The notes beneath the pieces are model-generated. The model did no database searches. It was not told the DNA's origin and saw only the letters and a list, made by a program, of their open reading frames with translations. This document shows positions 29,701 to 37,598 of a DNA stretch of 64,000 nucleotides, piece after piece (the stretch's first letter is position 1; the number at the start of each line of letters is the position of its first letter). The stretch lies in the NCBI GenBank assembly GCA_963728895.1, contig CAVSLM010000002.1, positions 1 through 64,000 on the forward strand, read 5' to 3'. Source of the DNA: CAVSLM01 sp963728895 (lineage in GTDB: Bacteria > Pseudomonadota > Gammaproteobacteria > JBBQDK01). Made by a program: the position numbers and the translations under genes.

Positions 29701-30236
29701 GGACCGGCGCTGGACGGCCAAGGTGACCGACGTGCGCAACTGGTTTACTGTTCGCCGCCAGCGAGCGCTGGCGCGAGGATGACAGCGAGCACGAGCACTA
29801 TTCCGATTCGGGCGGCAAATCCGGCGGTCAGAAGGAGAAGCTCGCCTACACCATCCTGGCCGCCAGCCTGGCCTACCAGTTCGGGCTGGAATGGGGCGCG
29901 GTGCGCTCGCGCTCGTTCCGCTTCGTGGTCATCGACGAGGCCTTCGGGCGCGGCTCGGACGAGTCCGCGCAATACGGCCTGCGGCTTTTCGCGCAGCTCA
30001 ATCTGCAACTGCTGATCGTCACGCCGCTGCAGAAGATCCACATCATCGAGCCCTTCGTCTCCAGCGTCGGCTTCGTGCACAACGAGGACGGCCGCGCCTC
30101 GCTGCTGCGCAACCTGACCATCGAGGAGTACCGGGAGGAGAAGGCGAGGGTGGCCGCGATGAGCTGGACCGGTCCGCGCGAGCTGCGCGCGCAGGTGCAG
30201 CGCTGCTGGGATCGCGGCGAACTGCTGCGCCAGTAG
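26725..30236 (+). CDS. jetC: Wadjet subunit JetC (SMC-like ATPase), frameshifted
   Basis: About 1150 residues; the MukB/SMC-like motor. The N-terminal head has LEVFNWGTFDGRVWTLQLDG and Walker A TGDIGSGKSTLVDAVT; KAAGADSRERTLRSYVLGYY is also typical. Two long coiled-coil halves occupy about 27.45-29.5 kb, and this is where most frame breaks lie. The C-terminal head restores the signature SGGQKEKLAYTILAASLAYQ and Walker B FRFVVIDEAFGRGSDESAQ. Both nucleotide-binding halves are intact in residue content. Indels resolved at 26761, 27122, 27256, 27298 and 27472 are all insertions. Ends TAG directly before the jetD GTG. Confidence 0.85.
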
Positions 30237-31413
30237 GTGAGCGGCGAGCCTGCCTTTCCGCTGCGGCTGACGCTCAAGGGACCGACGTCCGCCGAAATCG
30301 CCGCGCACTTCGACGCGGTGCGCAGCTGGGCCGCCGAGCTGCGCCAGACGCCGCATCTGCGCATCGAAATGCGCGAGTTCAGCCATCGCGTGCTCGGCCT
30401 CAATGCCCTGCCTCACGGCGTATGGGTCGACACGCCCGACGACGCCCTGTCGCTGATCCGCAAACAATCGGAGGGTGCACGCTTCCGGTCTCTCGTCGAG
30501 CGCACGCGCCAGCGGCAGCCTCCGCTTGCCGACTGGCTGCGCAGGTACCCCTGCGTGCGCTGGAGCTGGTCGACGCCTGGGATCGCCTGCTCGATGTCGT
30601 CGCCTGGCTGCAGAAGCATCCGCGCCCGAGCGTCTACCTGCGGCAGGTGGACATTCCCGGCGTGCACAGCAAGTTCATCGAAGCGCATCGTGGCGTGCTG
30701 GCGGAATGGCTGGATCTGGTGCTGGCCGGGAGCGATCGACGCCGTGCCGTCGGGCATCTCCCGGTTCGCCGCGCGCTACGGGTTTCGTGACAAGCCCGTA
30801 CGCATCCGCTTTCGCCTGCTCGATGCAGCGGCGGGGATTCCTCGGCGTCCGGCAACCCGACATCACGCTGGACGCCGAAAGCTTCGCCGCGCTCGACCTC
30901 CCCGTGCGCCGGGCGTTCATCACCGAGAACGAAACCAACTTTCTCGCCCTTCCGCCCATGGATGGAAGCCTCGTCATCTTCGGCGCTGGTTACGGCTGGG
31001 ACGCCCTGGCGAGGGCGCAATGGCTCAACCACTGCGAGCTCCATTACTGGGGCGACATCGACACCCACGGCTTCGCCATCCTCGACCAGCTGCGCAGCCG
31101 CTTCGACCATGTTGAATCCTTCCTGATGGACCGGGCGACCTTGCTCGCCCATGAGAGTCTCTGGGGCGAGGAACCCGACCAGGTATTGCACGAGCTGCCC
31201 CGGCTGAGCGCGGCCGAGCGCGCCCTGTTCGACGATCTGCGCGACAACCGCATCCGCAGCAGGCTGCGACTCGAGCAGGAGATGATCGGGTTCGGCTGGG
31301 TGCAGTGCTCTCTGCAGAACATTCGCGCCAGGCTGGAACGACAGGGTGGCCGTAGCTACCCCTTGAGTGAAGACCAGGCGACGGCGAGCGGGAAACCGCC
31401 AGAATCGGGATAG
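30237..31413 (+). CDS. jetD: Wadjet subunit JetD (toprim nuclease), frameshifted
   Basis: About 390 residues; the nuclease subunit that cuts plasmid DNA after loop extrusion. The N-terminal DUF3322 part reads VLGLNALPHGVWVDTPDDAL and VYLRQVDIPGVHSKFIEAHR. The C-terminal DUF2220/toprim domain reads RRAFITENETNFLALPP, FGAGYGWDALA and the catalytic-type ELHYWGDIDTHGFAILDQLR, then QEMIGFGWVQ. Frame breaks near 30550, 30729 and 30826. Its last codons and stop fall within a 57-bp sequence that recurs at 38328-38384, so the extreme C-terminus may not be the ancestral one. Confidence 0.86.
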
Positions 31414-31451
31414 GCCGGCAGCGTAAACCCCGTGTCATCGTTCAGCAATCG
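31395..31451 (+). repeat. Dispersed repeat, unit 2 (copy 1)
   Basis: 57 bp resembling 38328-38384 at roughly four positions in five. It overlaps the end of jetD. At 38 kb the same unit directly follows unit 1; here the two are separated by about 180 bp. Confidence 0.65.
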
Positions 31452-31502
31452 CGAAGCATGTGCGATCCATTCAAGACTACGCTCAACAACGAAGGAGACA
31501 TC

Positions 31503-31616
31503 ATGGAGGTGCTGGACGTCCTGGCAAGGGAGGTCGGCATCCCGCGGAATTTTCTCCGACTGGCCGGCGACGGTCACCCGCTATGCGAACTGCATGGGGC
31601 TGAAGTAGCCGTGTAG
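31503..31616 (+). CDS. Possible 37-residue small protein
   Basis: ATG preceded by a strong ribosome site (GAAGGAGACATC). It reads MEVLDVLAREVGIPRNFLRL and ends at TAG 31614. The first half could form an amphipathic helix. No family recognised. The ribosome site is the main argument; it could also be the start of a truncated longer gene. Confidence 0.35.
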   Translation: MEVLDVLAREVGIPRNFLRLAGDGHPLCELHGAEVAV

Positions 31617-31630
31617 CCACCCTGGCTAGA

Positions 31631-31661
31631 CCGGAAATCTCACCAGCATCCCGGGAGCTGG
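31631..31661 (+). repeat. Dispersed repeat, unit 1 (copy 1)
   Basis: 31 bp nearly the same as 38295-38323 (CCGGAAAT ... CCCGGGAGCTGG), differing by a 2-bp indel and one base. Confidence 0.65.
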
Positions 31662-31815
31662 AGGGCTAGATGCAGCAGGCAGTCGTGCGTTCGCCAACAG
31701 CATGCGGAAAACGTCGTCGGGCACCCAACGTTGAGCCCCTCGACGCGGCGGCCAATCGGCCCACCCGTTCAGTCAAGTTGCTGTTGATGCTATGAATTTC
31801 AAATCACGGCAGCAA

Positions 31816-32165
31816 CTGGCACGCGCCCTGCTCTCTCCAGGCCATGAGCACATGCTCATGACCCCAAACCCAGACCACTGACTTACGAAACCGGAGATAC
31901 CACCATGCTGACCATCAAAGACCTGAACAAGACCGCAGAGCTCGACGGCGAGGCGCTGGCCTCGGTGCACGGCGGCCGCTTGCTGCTGCCCTTCCCGGTG
32001 TTCTCGTCCTCCAAGAGCAAGCTCGACTTCTCTGCCGAGCAGTCGATCGGCCAGGTCCAGGACATCGTCAACCAGAACGGCAACAACGTCGCCTTCGCCG
32101 ATGACATCAAGTCCGTCATCAAGCCCACCCAGCACGCGCAGAACAACATCAACTTCGGCGGCTTC
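31816..32165 (+). repeat. Duplicated leader-peptide locus, copy 1
   Basis: Collinear with 37599-37942: 89 bp of upstream DNA plus nearly the whole peptide gene. Conservation extends well into the non-coding 5' region, so regulation was duplicated together with the gene. Confidence 0.85.
31843..31860. promoter_or_regulatory. Palindrome upstream of leader peptide 1
   Basis: Perfect 18-bp palindrome CATGAGCACATGCTCATG, 44 bp before the start codon. In copy 2 the 7-bp arms CATGAGC/GCTCATG are kept while the centre changes (ACAT to ACAG), as expected for a protein-binding site or RNA hairpin under selection. Confidence 0.6.
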
Positions 32166-32183
32166 TTCCCCGTCGTCGCGTAA
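31905..32183 (+). CDS. Double-glycine leader peptide 1
   Basis: 92 residues. Leader MLTIKDLNKTAELDGEALAS then VHGG, with the L..DL....LD..AL..V.GG pattern of bacteriocin-type leaders cleaved after GG by C39-peptidase ABC exporters. The predicted 68-residue mature part contains SKSKLDFSAEQSIGQVQDIV and is Asn/Gln-rich, with no Cys. Preceded by GGAGATACCACC as ribosome site. A strong hairpin follows the stop. No exporter, immunity or modification gene is adjacent. Function unknown; it could be a bacteriocin, a signal, or a secreted structural peptide. Confidence 0.72.
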   Translation: MLTIKDLNKTAELDGEALASVHGGRLLLPFPVFSSSKSKLDFSAEQSIGQVQDIVNQNGNNVAFADDIKSVIKPTQHAQNNINFGGFFPVVA

Positions 32184-32193
32184 CTGCAGCACC

Positions 32194-32225
32194 GAAGGCG
32201 GAGGCCCCTCACGGCCTCCGCCTTC
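32194..32225 (+). terminator. Hairpin after leader peptide 1
   Basis: 13-bp perfect stem GAAGGCGGAGGCC / GGCCTCCGCCTTC with a 6-nt loop, 10 bases after the stop codon. The downstream T content is modest. Confidence 0.7.
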
Positions 32226-32368
32226 ACTTCATCACTCGCCGGCATCTGCAAACGGCCCCACGCGTCATCTTCAGATGTTGCGATTCTCCCGCGAAGCGTC
32301 GCCAACGCGCATCGTCGGATTTTGACGGGCACCGGTCACGTGCCACGCGCACTCCACGCGCCCGCGAT

Positions 32369-33511
32369 TCAGTACGTCCACCCCACCCGCACCCCGCCGA
32401 CCCAGTCGCCGCTCTGCTCTGGATTGAAGTCACTGTGGACGACGTACTGCAGGTCGGGAGTGATGGTGAAGCCCTTGCCAAGTGCGAACCGGACGTACAC
32501 CTCCGCCTGGTCGATATCCTCGTGAGGATCGGCCAGGTCGTGGGAGGCGAAGGTGTGGGCCACCCCCACGCCCAACACGGCATGTCGCAGCGGATATGCA
32601 TAGGCGAGCGCAGCAAATCCTTCCACCGGCTGAACGCTGCCGTCACTGGCACCGAGCCGCAGATTCCATTGACCCCCGCCGAGAGCTCCGGAGAGATTGC
32701 CGTAGACACCGGTGGCGTCGTCGTCCGAGAGCCGGGCGTCGTCGATGCCGTCGCCGTCTTCGTCCTGGTGCCGGGTATTGATCCATGCACCCAGGTTGGC
32801 GGACAGCGGCTCTGCGCTCCACTTCAACTCCAAAGCGGCGAAGGTCCCGTGTCCGCTCCTGCCGATCTCGAACCCCTGTTGATAGTCGGGCTCGATGCCC
32901 GTCGCGTTGGCGACGAGCGCAGTCAGAGCGAATGCGGGCGTGAGCTCCGCCGAGTAGACCAGCGCGAGTGAGGGGCTGGGAAAGTCGATGTCGAGGTCAT
33001 TGACGAAGCTCGCGCCGATGAATTGCGTGAATTCGGAGTTCGCAACGTCGTTGGTATCGAGGTAGACGGTCGGATCGATCAGTCCAACGGCAAGCTCCCC
33101 GGGACCCACCTCGAGACCGTAGAACAACTGCCAGGCCACGATACGGCCGTTGTCGTTGTTGTCCAGCGTCTCACCCACCAGGGCGTTGGCTTCGGCCAGC
33201 ACACTGGTGACGCCAGTATTTATCGGCGTCGTGCTTCCCTTGACCTCGAGCCCTACCGATCCGACGGCGAGCGGAAGCGTCATGCTGAGGTCGATGGCAC
33301 CGCTCGCCTCATCGTCGACCGACTGGCCGTCGATGGTGGCGTTGCCCGTCGTCTGATAGCTCCCCACCACGATCATCTCCACGTCAGGTCCGACGTCGGC
33401 CGCCCCGGCTGCAGTGGAAACAGCCAGCATCAGCCCCAGCAACGTCGTGCAGCGAAGCCGCATTGCCCAGGCGCGGCAAAGTCTGAGCTCGTCGGTCACG
33501 CGGTGCTTCAT
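32369..33511 (-). CDS. OprB-like carbohydrate porin
   Basis: 380 residues with a signal peptide (cleavage near AAGA-AD, about residue 38) and a beta-barrel-like body ending in the outer-membrane signature DWVGGVRVGWTY (C-terminal aromatic). Segments such as GLEVGPGELAVGLIDPTVYL and FVNDLDIDFPSPSLALVYSA, the FxALELKWS strand, and DQAEVYVRFALGKGFTITPD match the OprB family. Start ATG overlaps the stop of the small ORF upstream (ATGA), putting it last in the ftr-hemP transcription unit. It may therefore import an iron- or siderophore-related solute rather than a sugar (inference). Confidence 0.78.
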   Translation of the reverse strand: MKHRVTDELRLCRAWAMRLRCTTLLGLMLAVSTAAGAADVGPDVEMIVVGSYQTTGNATIDGQSVDDEASGAIDLSMTLPLAVGSVGLEVKGSTTPINTGVTSVLAEANALVGETLDNNDNGRIVAWQLFYGLEVGPGELAVGLIDPTVYLDTNDVANSEFTQFIGASFVNDLDIDFPSPSLALVYSAELTPAFALTALVANATGIEPDYQQGFEIGRSGHGTFAALELKWSAEPLSANLGAWINTRHQDEDGDGIDDARLSDDDATGVYGNLSGALGGGQWNLRLGASDGSVQPVEGFAALAYAYPLRHAVLGVGVAHTFASHDLADPHEDIDQAEVYVRFALGKGFTITPDLQYVVHSDFNPEQSGDWVGGVRVGWTY

Positions 33512-33759
33512 TCTTCCCCCCTTTCAGGCTTGTTCGATCGTTGAGCGGCATACGAATCCCCGGCGTGGCAAGTGCTGTCTGCCATAGGCGCCGGGCGTAT
33601 CTGCGGTTGCGCATGTCCGCTGCTACGCGGGCAGTTTGGGCAGCGGTTGCGGCAGGGTGAAACTGTGGCAGCTATGAATGGGCCGGTCGGCGCGCCGGCT
33701 AGCGTCAATTCGCACGGCGAATCAAGCCCGACTTCTTTCAAAGGATCATCGCAGGACAT
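33508..33759 (-). CDS. Small Cys-containing protein
   Basis: 83 residues starting MSCDDPLKEVGLDSPCE, with a strong ribosome site GAGGAG and the motif CRNRCPNCP in the middle. The end overlaps the porin ATG. The cysteine spacing suggests metal binding, but no family is recognised. Position between hemP and the porin suggests an iron-related role (inference). Confidence 0.5.
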   Translation of the reverse strand: MSCDDPLKEVGLDSPCELTLAGAPTGPFIAATVSPCRNRCPNCPRSSGHAQPQIRPAPMADSTCHAGDSYAAQRSNKPERGEE

Positions 33760-33847
33760 GGCGTCTCCTCTTGCGGGAGGCCGTACCTGCTGGCTGGAAG
33801 AAACCGCGCGAGGCGCGTTCCCCGGGCTGGCTGACGGCGGTTGGGAT

Positions 33848-34081
33848 CTACTTCGTCAAAATGAGTTTTCCGTTTCGCGTGCGCCGCAGCCGATACTCTT
33901 TGCCAGCATGCTCGATGATGAGCTCGCCACGCTCGCCCAGTAGCGCGCTGCTGCGCATGCGCGGCGCACGGTCTTCGGGTCCGCCCCGGCATCGGGAAGT
34001 CACATGTGGCGTGGTCGGTTCATCGGACACGGCACAAGGTTCCCCGCTTCTGGTCGTTGCACACTCGGATTCAATAGCCAC
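33848..34081 (-). CDS. hemP: Hemin uptake protein HemP
   Basis: 77 residues from a GTG overlapping the ftrA stop. The C-terminal half is the HemP/HmuP signature: GERGELIIEHAGKEYRLRRT then RNGKLILTK. The N-terminal 40 residues are unconserved, so a later ATG at 33958 (about 36 residues) is possible. HemP acts as a small regulator of heme-uptake genes and is normally beside a TonB receptor; here it sits in a ferrous-iron operon. Confidence 0.83.
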   Translation of the reverse strand: MAIESECATTRSGEPCAVSDEPTTPHVTSRCRGGPEDRAPRMRSSALLGERGELIIEHAGKEYRLRRTRNGKLILTK

Positions 34082-34604
34082 CCTTTTTCCCCACCCCGAT
34101 GTAGGTGAACTCCCAGCTCACATCGAACGGATCCCACCACGCCGCGACGCCTGTCTCCTTGTCGGTGTGGCGGTAGAAGCCCTGGTAAGGAGGCGGCAGG
34201 ATGTGATAGCTGAGGCGATACTTCCCGGAACCGTTCAGCTTGACGTTGGCCCCGTAGTGCGGCCCGTCGCTGGCTACCATCGCCATGAAGCTGCCCACCG
34301 TCTCCCACTTGTCCTGCAGCTTCTCAATGCGATAGGTGATTCCCAGATAGGGAACCCAGTCGCCCGGACCGAACCCGTTCGGATTGTCTTTGAGCGCGTG
34401 GATGTCGGCCTCCAGGTGAATGTCTGTTAGTTCACGCATTCCCGGCATCATGGGCTCCATCATCACCGGTTGCAGATAGACGGCACCGATCTCCATACCG
34501 TTGCGCTCCACGGCCTCGCCGATCGGAAACTCGGCGGCCTGCGCATGGTTGGCCAGCAATGCACCGAGCAGCACAACGGCGGAAGATGACGTCGCTGCCT
34601 TCAT
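34071..34604 (-). CDS. ftrA: Periplasmic iron-binding protein FtrA/P19
   Basis: 177 residues from the ATG at 34604 (ribosome site GGGAGG), which begins a clean signal peptide MKAATSSSAVVLLGALLANH ending AQA. The P19/Tp34 family motifs are present: ERNGMEIGAVYLQPVMMEP with its Met-rich strand, then ITDIHLEADIHA-like (here LTDIHLEADIHA), NPNGFGPGDWVPYLGITYRI and DGPHYGANVKL. Met and His residues bind Fe/Cu at the dimer interface. It delivers iron to the FTR1 permease. A Fur-box-like sequence lies upstream, so it may also have its own promoter. Confidence 0.88.
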   Translation of the reverse strand: MKAATSSSAVVLLGALLANHAQAAEFPIGEAVERNGMEIGAVYLQPVMMEPMMPGMRELTDIHLEADIHALKDNPNGFGPGDWVPYLGITYRIEKLQDKWETVGSFMAMVASDGPHYGANVKLNGSGKYRLSYHILPPPYQGFYRHTDKETGVAAWWDPFDVSWEFTYIGVGKKGGY

Positions 34605-34663
34605 GGTTTGCCTCCCTTGTCGTGAAAAGCCGTTCTGGTGAGCGCCCGCTCCGGACCCACATC

Positions 34664-34690
34664 CATTATGTAAACGCGAATCATTACCAT
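34664..34690 (-). promoter_or_regulatory. Fur-box candidate upstream of ftrA
   Basis: Minus strand contains GGTAATGATTCGCGTTTAC, a plausible match to the Fur consensus (AATGATTCGCGTT resembles the nGATAATGATnATCATT core). It sits 60-85 bp before the ftrA ATG, in the only sizeable gap of the operon. Confidence 0.5.
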
Positions 34691-34727
34691 CTGTAGGCGG
34701 AAAAAAAAGCCAGGGGCGCATGCACCT

Positions 34728-36149
34728 TCAGCCCGCGGTCAATGCCGGCCACCACGCGGCTACCACGGCCGCCGATCCCAACAGGCCCGGCAACAGCGCC
34801 AGCCCTGCCCGCCAGCCCACCAGCGCCTGACTTGCGAGAATGCGCCAGCCTAGCAGCGCGCTCCAGGCGAACGCGGCACCCAGCAACGCGACCTTGACCG
34901 GCAGCGCCTCCGGGGCAGGCAGCAGCGCGAACAGCTCGCCACCGAGCCCAAGCAGCAACGAAACCATCGCCACCGGGGTGAACTGATAGCCGAGCGTCAC
35001 GAAGCGTCGGCGCCGATCGCCTTGCGCGCCCAGCCAGCCCCCGATCACGGTGGCGGCGAAATTGAGCAATGCGAGCGCCGCGGTGAGAACCAGCATCACC
35101 CCGAGGCTCCAGCCGACGATCATAAGAAAGTCCAGCCAGAGGAATACCTCGCGCGAGGCCGGCTGGACCACCATCAGCCAACCGGGTCCCGGCTCTCCGA
35201 TCCAGTTCCAGCCGTGATCAATGGCCCAGACGCCAAGCGCCTGGCGCAGATCCTGGTACTGGGGCGCGACCAGCCACAGAAACGCGCCCAAAGCCACACC
35301 GGTCCCCAACAGCAGAAACCAGAATTCCGAAGCCGAAGGATGGTGACCATCGATGGCCGCGACCTCGGCACCTGGCGTGCGCAGCTGCAGCGCCAGGCCG
35401 CCGCGTCGGCCCGGGTGCACGCAGCGCATGCACATCACGCAGTGGCGGCTCTCGGTCTTTCGATTGATGTCGATCATGGTCGGACACAGACCCTTCTCGA
35501 CGTAGGTGTCGCCGCCCGCGTGCGGGCGCTTGGGCACCAGATCCACGGCGCCCAGTCGCGAGAACACCCCGAGCAGCAAACCGATGGGACAGGCATGACG
35601 ACACCAGGCACGCTTGTCGCGCCCGCGACCATAGAGCAAGCCGATCGCCAATGCCGCGAGCAGGGTTCCTCCGAAGACTTCCAGCAAGGCACCCGGGTAG
35701 TCGCGCACGCCCACCGTCTGGCCGAGCACGGTGACGAGAATGAAGCTGAGGATGGGTGTCCCCTCCCAGCGCAACCACGCCGGGATGGGTCTGCGCAGTC
35801 CGATCCGGTTCATCCATTCCGAGGCCGCCCCCATCGGACATAGCACGCCACACCAGCTGCGCCCGCTGACCAGCACCGACAGGAACACCAGCGGGAACCA
35901 AAGGCCCCAGATCAGCCAGTTGGCTGCCCCGGCAAAGGTGCTGGCAAAACCACCCGCCGGCAGCAGAGCCGGAACCAGCACCAGCAGCAGAAAGAACGTG
36001 AACATCGTCACGTGCACCCACGGCAGGTACGGTCGCAGCCGTACCGCGGCTGCCTCGATGCGTGTGGCCCATGAGCCGTTAGCCCCCTGTCCTGGGGACT
36101 CGACGCGGATCGGCACGGGAAACGGCGGCAGGCTGTGCATGGTGGTCAT
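34728..36149 (-). CDS. ftrD: FtrD, NapH/CcoG-like polyferredoxin membrane protein
   Basis: 473 residues with about ten transmembrane helices. Three cysteine motifs face the cytoplasm: SGRSWCGVLCPMGA, WCRHACPIGLL and HCVMCMRCVHPG (CxxCxxC). These match FtrD, the proposed electron-transfer subunit of FtrABCD-type ferrous iron uptake. Thirty-three bases downstream of ftrC, same strand. Confidence 0.88.
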   Translation of the reverse strand: MTTMHSLPPFPVPIRVESPGQGANGSWATRIEAAAVRLRPYLPWVHVTMFTFFLLLVLVPALLPAGGFASTFAGAANWLIWGLWFPLVFLSVLVSGRSWCGVLCPMGAASEWMNRIGLRRPIPAWLRWEGTPILSFILVTVLGQTVGVRDYPGALLEVFGGTLLAALAIGLLYGRGRDKRAWCRHACPIGLLLGVFSRLGAVDLVPKRPHAGGDTYVEKGLCPTMIDINRKTESRHCVMCMRCVHPGRRGGLALQLRTPGAEVAAIDGHHPSASEFWFLLLGTGVALGAFLWLVAPQYQDLRQALGVWAIDHGWNWIGEPGPGWLMVVQPASREVFLWLDFLMIVGWSLGVMLVLTAALALLNFAATVIGGWLGAQGDRRRRFVTLGYQFTPVAMVSLLLGLGGELFALLPAPEALPVKVALLGAAFAWSALLGWRILASQALVGWRAGLALLPGLLGSAAVVAAWWPALTAG

Positions 36150-36182
36150 CGGGCCGCGGCCATGCGCCAGCTAACCCGCGGG

Positions 36183-37022
36183 TCAAGCACTTTCATGCGC
36201 CACGCGGGGTCGCTGCTGCCCCCCGCGCTGCCCGACCAGCCGCATGAGGGCATAGATCACGCAGAGCGTCACCGCGTAAAACACCACCTGCACACCCAGC
36301 GGTCGGTCGTTGTAACCGACCAGGATGTGCAGCAGACCGCCGATCAGACTGCTCTGGTCGAGAATTTGCGAGCTGTCCCAGACCTGCGGCGAAAGCGCAG
36401 GAAGCAGACCGGCCTGATTGAGATAGCCCGCGGCGTTGGCCGCGAGACCGGCGGCGAGCAGGAGCACCAGCCATCCGGTGATGGAGAAGAAATGTCCTAC
36501 CGGTATGGCCAGCAGCCCGCGATACAGAAGCCAGCCGATCGCAACGCCCAGTCCGAGTCCCAGCACGCCGCCGGCGAGCAGCTGTGCACTGTTGGTTCCG
36601 CTGGCGGTGAGACTGTAGAGAAACAGCACGGTTTCCGAGCCCTCGCGCAGAACGGCAAAGCAGGCAACCAATGCCAGCGCCGAAAGCGGTTTCGCGCCGA
36701 CCGTGACGTCGTGGCCCACTTTCTTCAGCTCGGTGGCCAGCGCCCGACCGTGTGCGCTCATCCAGACGTTGTGCCAGGCCAGCATGGCCACTGCCGCAAG
36801 CAGGATCGATGCGTTGAGCAGCTCCTGCCCCCTGCCTTCCAGCGCATCGGCGATGCGTCCGGCGAACAGGGCCACGAGCACCGCGCCGAGCACGCCCCCG
36901 GACACGCCGGCCGTCACCCAGGTGCCGCGCCCCGCGACACCCCGCGTTGCACCCATCACCACGGCGACGATCAATGCCGCCTCCAGCACTTCACGAAACA
37001 CGATTACCGCAGACCCCAACAT
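36183..37022 (-). CDS. ftrC: FtrC, FTR1-family iron permease
   Basis: 279 residues with seven predicted helices. Contains REVLEAALIV near the N-terminus (REGLE-type iron motif with G replaced by V) and REGSETVLFLY in the middle (second REGxE motif), as in FTR1/EfeU permeases. Seven bases after the ftrB stop. It imports iron oxidised by the neighbouring cupredoxin. Confidence 0.9.
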   Translation of the reverse strand: MLGSAVIVFREVLEAALIVAVVMGATRGVAGRGTWVTAGVSGGVLGAVLVALFAGRIADALEGRGQELLNASILLAAVAMLAWHNVWMSAHGRALATELKKVGHDVTVGAKPLSALALVACFAVLREGSETVLFLYSLTASGTNSAQLLAGGVLGLGLGVAIGWLLYRGLLAIPVGHFFSITGWLVLLLAAGLAANAAGYLNQAGLLPALSPQVWDSSQILDQSSLIGGLLHILVGYNDRPLGVQVVFYAVTLCVIYALMRLVGQRGGQQRPRVAHESA

Positions 37023-37029
37023 ACGTACC

Positions 37030-37362
37030 TCACTCGGCGATCAGCCTGCCCTGCGCCGTGTCCTGGTGAAATTCACCATAGAAGGAATATTCGCCCTTGG
37101 GCAACGGACCTACCCAAATGCTCCCCTTGCTGTTGCCCGGGATGATCTTCTCGCGGCGCAGGTCGTGGCTCTCGAATTCCTCGGGTGTAGCGTCCTGGTT
37201 GTCCACCATCAGCTTTACCCGCTCGCCCGCCGGCACCTTGAGCTCGGCAGGAGCGAACCGATGGTCGGAGATCACCAGCTCGTAACTTTCCTCGGCGGCG
37301 AGCGCCGGCACCACGCCGCTGGCGGCAAGCACGACGGCAAGGCCCAGACCCCTGCGATGCAT
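37030..37362 (-). CDS. ftrB: FtrB, periplasmic cupredoxin
   Basis: 110 residues. Signal peptide (residues 1-22, ending ALA), then a cupredoxin fold: ELVISDHRFAPAELKVPAGE, FESHDLRREKIIPGNSKGSI and YSFYGEFHQDTAQGRLI with the metal-ligand His residues. First gene of the ftr operon; proposed to oxidise Fe(II) for the FTR1 permease. Confidence 0.88.
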   Translation of the reverse strand: MHRRGLGLAVVLAASGVVPALAAEESYELVISDHRFAPAELKVPAGERVKLMVDNQDATPEEFESHDLRREKIIPGNSKGSIWVGPLPKGEYSFYGEFHQDTAQGRLIAE

Positions 37363-37404
37363 AGACGATCACCTCGACCACCAGGACTCCACTGGCTGTG
37401 AACC

Positions 37405-37432
37405 GTAACACGAGCGCTTCTCATTTACAACT
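37405..37432 (-). promoter_or_regulatory. Fur-box candidate upstream of ftrB
   Basis: Minus strand reads TTGTAAATGAGAAGCGCTC, a partial match to Fur sites (AAATGAGAA half). It lies about 50 bp before the ftrB start, where repression of the ftr operon by iron would be expected. Confidence 0.5.
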
Positions 37433-37598
37433 TGGGAGGGGCGCTTCGGAGAGCGTGCGCCGAGCGTTGTGTTCCGCACGACATTGACAGCGAGGCGTTG
37501 GGGTGAGTCCAACGAACAGCCTGGGCTGGGACGCTCTTCTCGCGCGCAGCTTGTTCCAGGCGATTGTTTATAAGCAGATAAACAGGAATCCGCCGGGT

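Larger units (their letters stand above)
31414..31902. other. Intergenic region between jetD and the first leader peptide
   Basis: Holds two dispersed-repeat fragments (31395-31451 and 31631-31661), a possible 37-codon gene (31503-31616), and the conserved 5' region and palindrome of the first double-glycine peptide. Confidence 0.6.

Noticed and set aside
26725..30236. MukB/MksB or SbcC instead of JetC
   Set aside because: The ATPase is SMC-like, but the four coupled genes include DUF3375 and a DUF3322/DUF2220 nuclease, which define Wadjet.
31905..32183. Nif11- or microcin-type RiPP with Cys/Ser/Thr-rich core
   Set aside because: The mature parts lack Cys and show no repeated core motif; only the GG leader resembles these groups.
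36135..37145. Plus-strand frame over ftrC and ftrB
   Set aside because: Antisense to two genes with strong motifs; no conserved features of its own.
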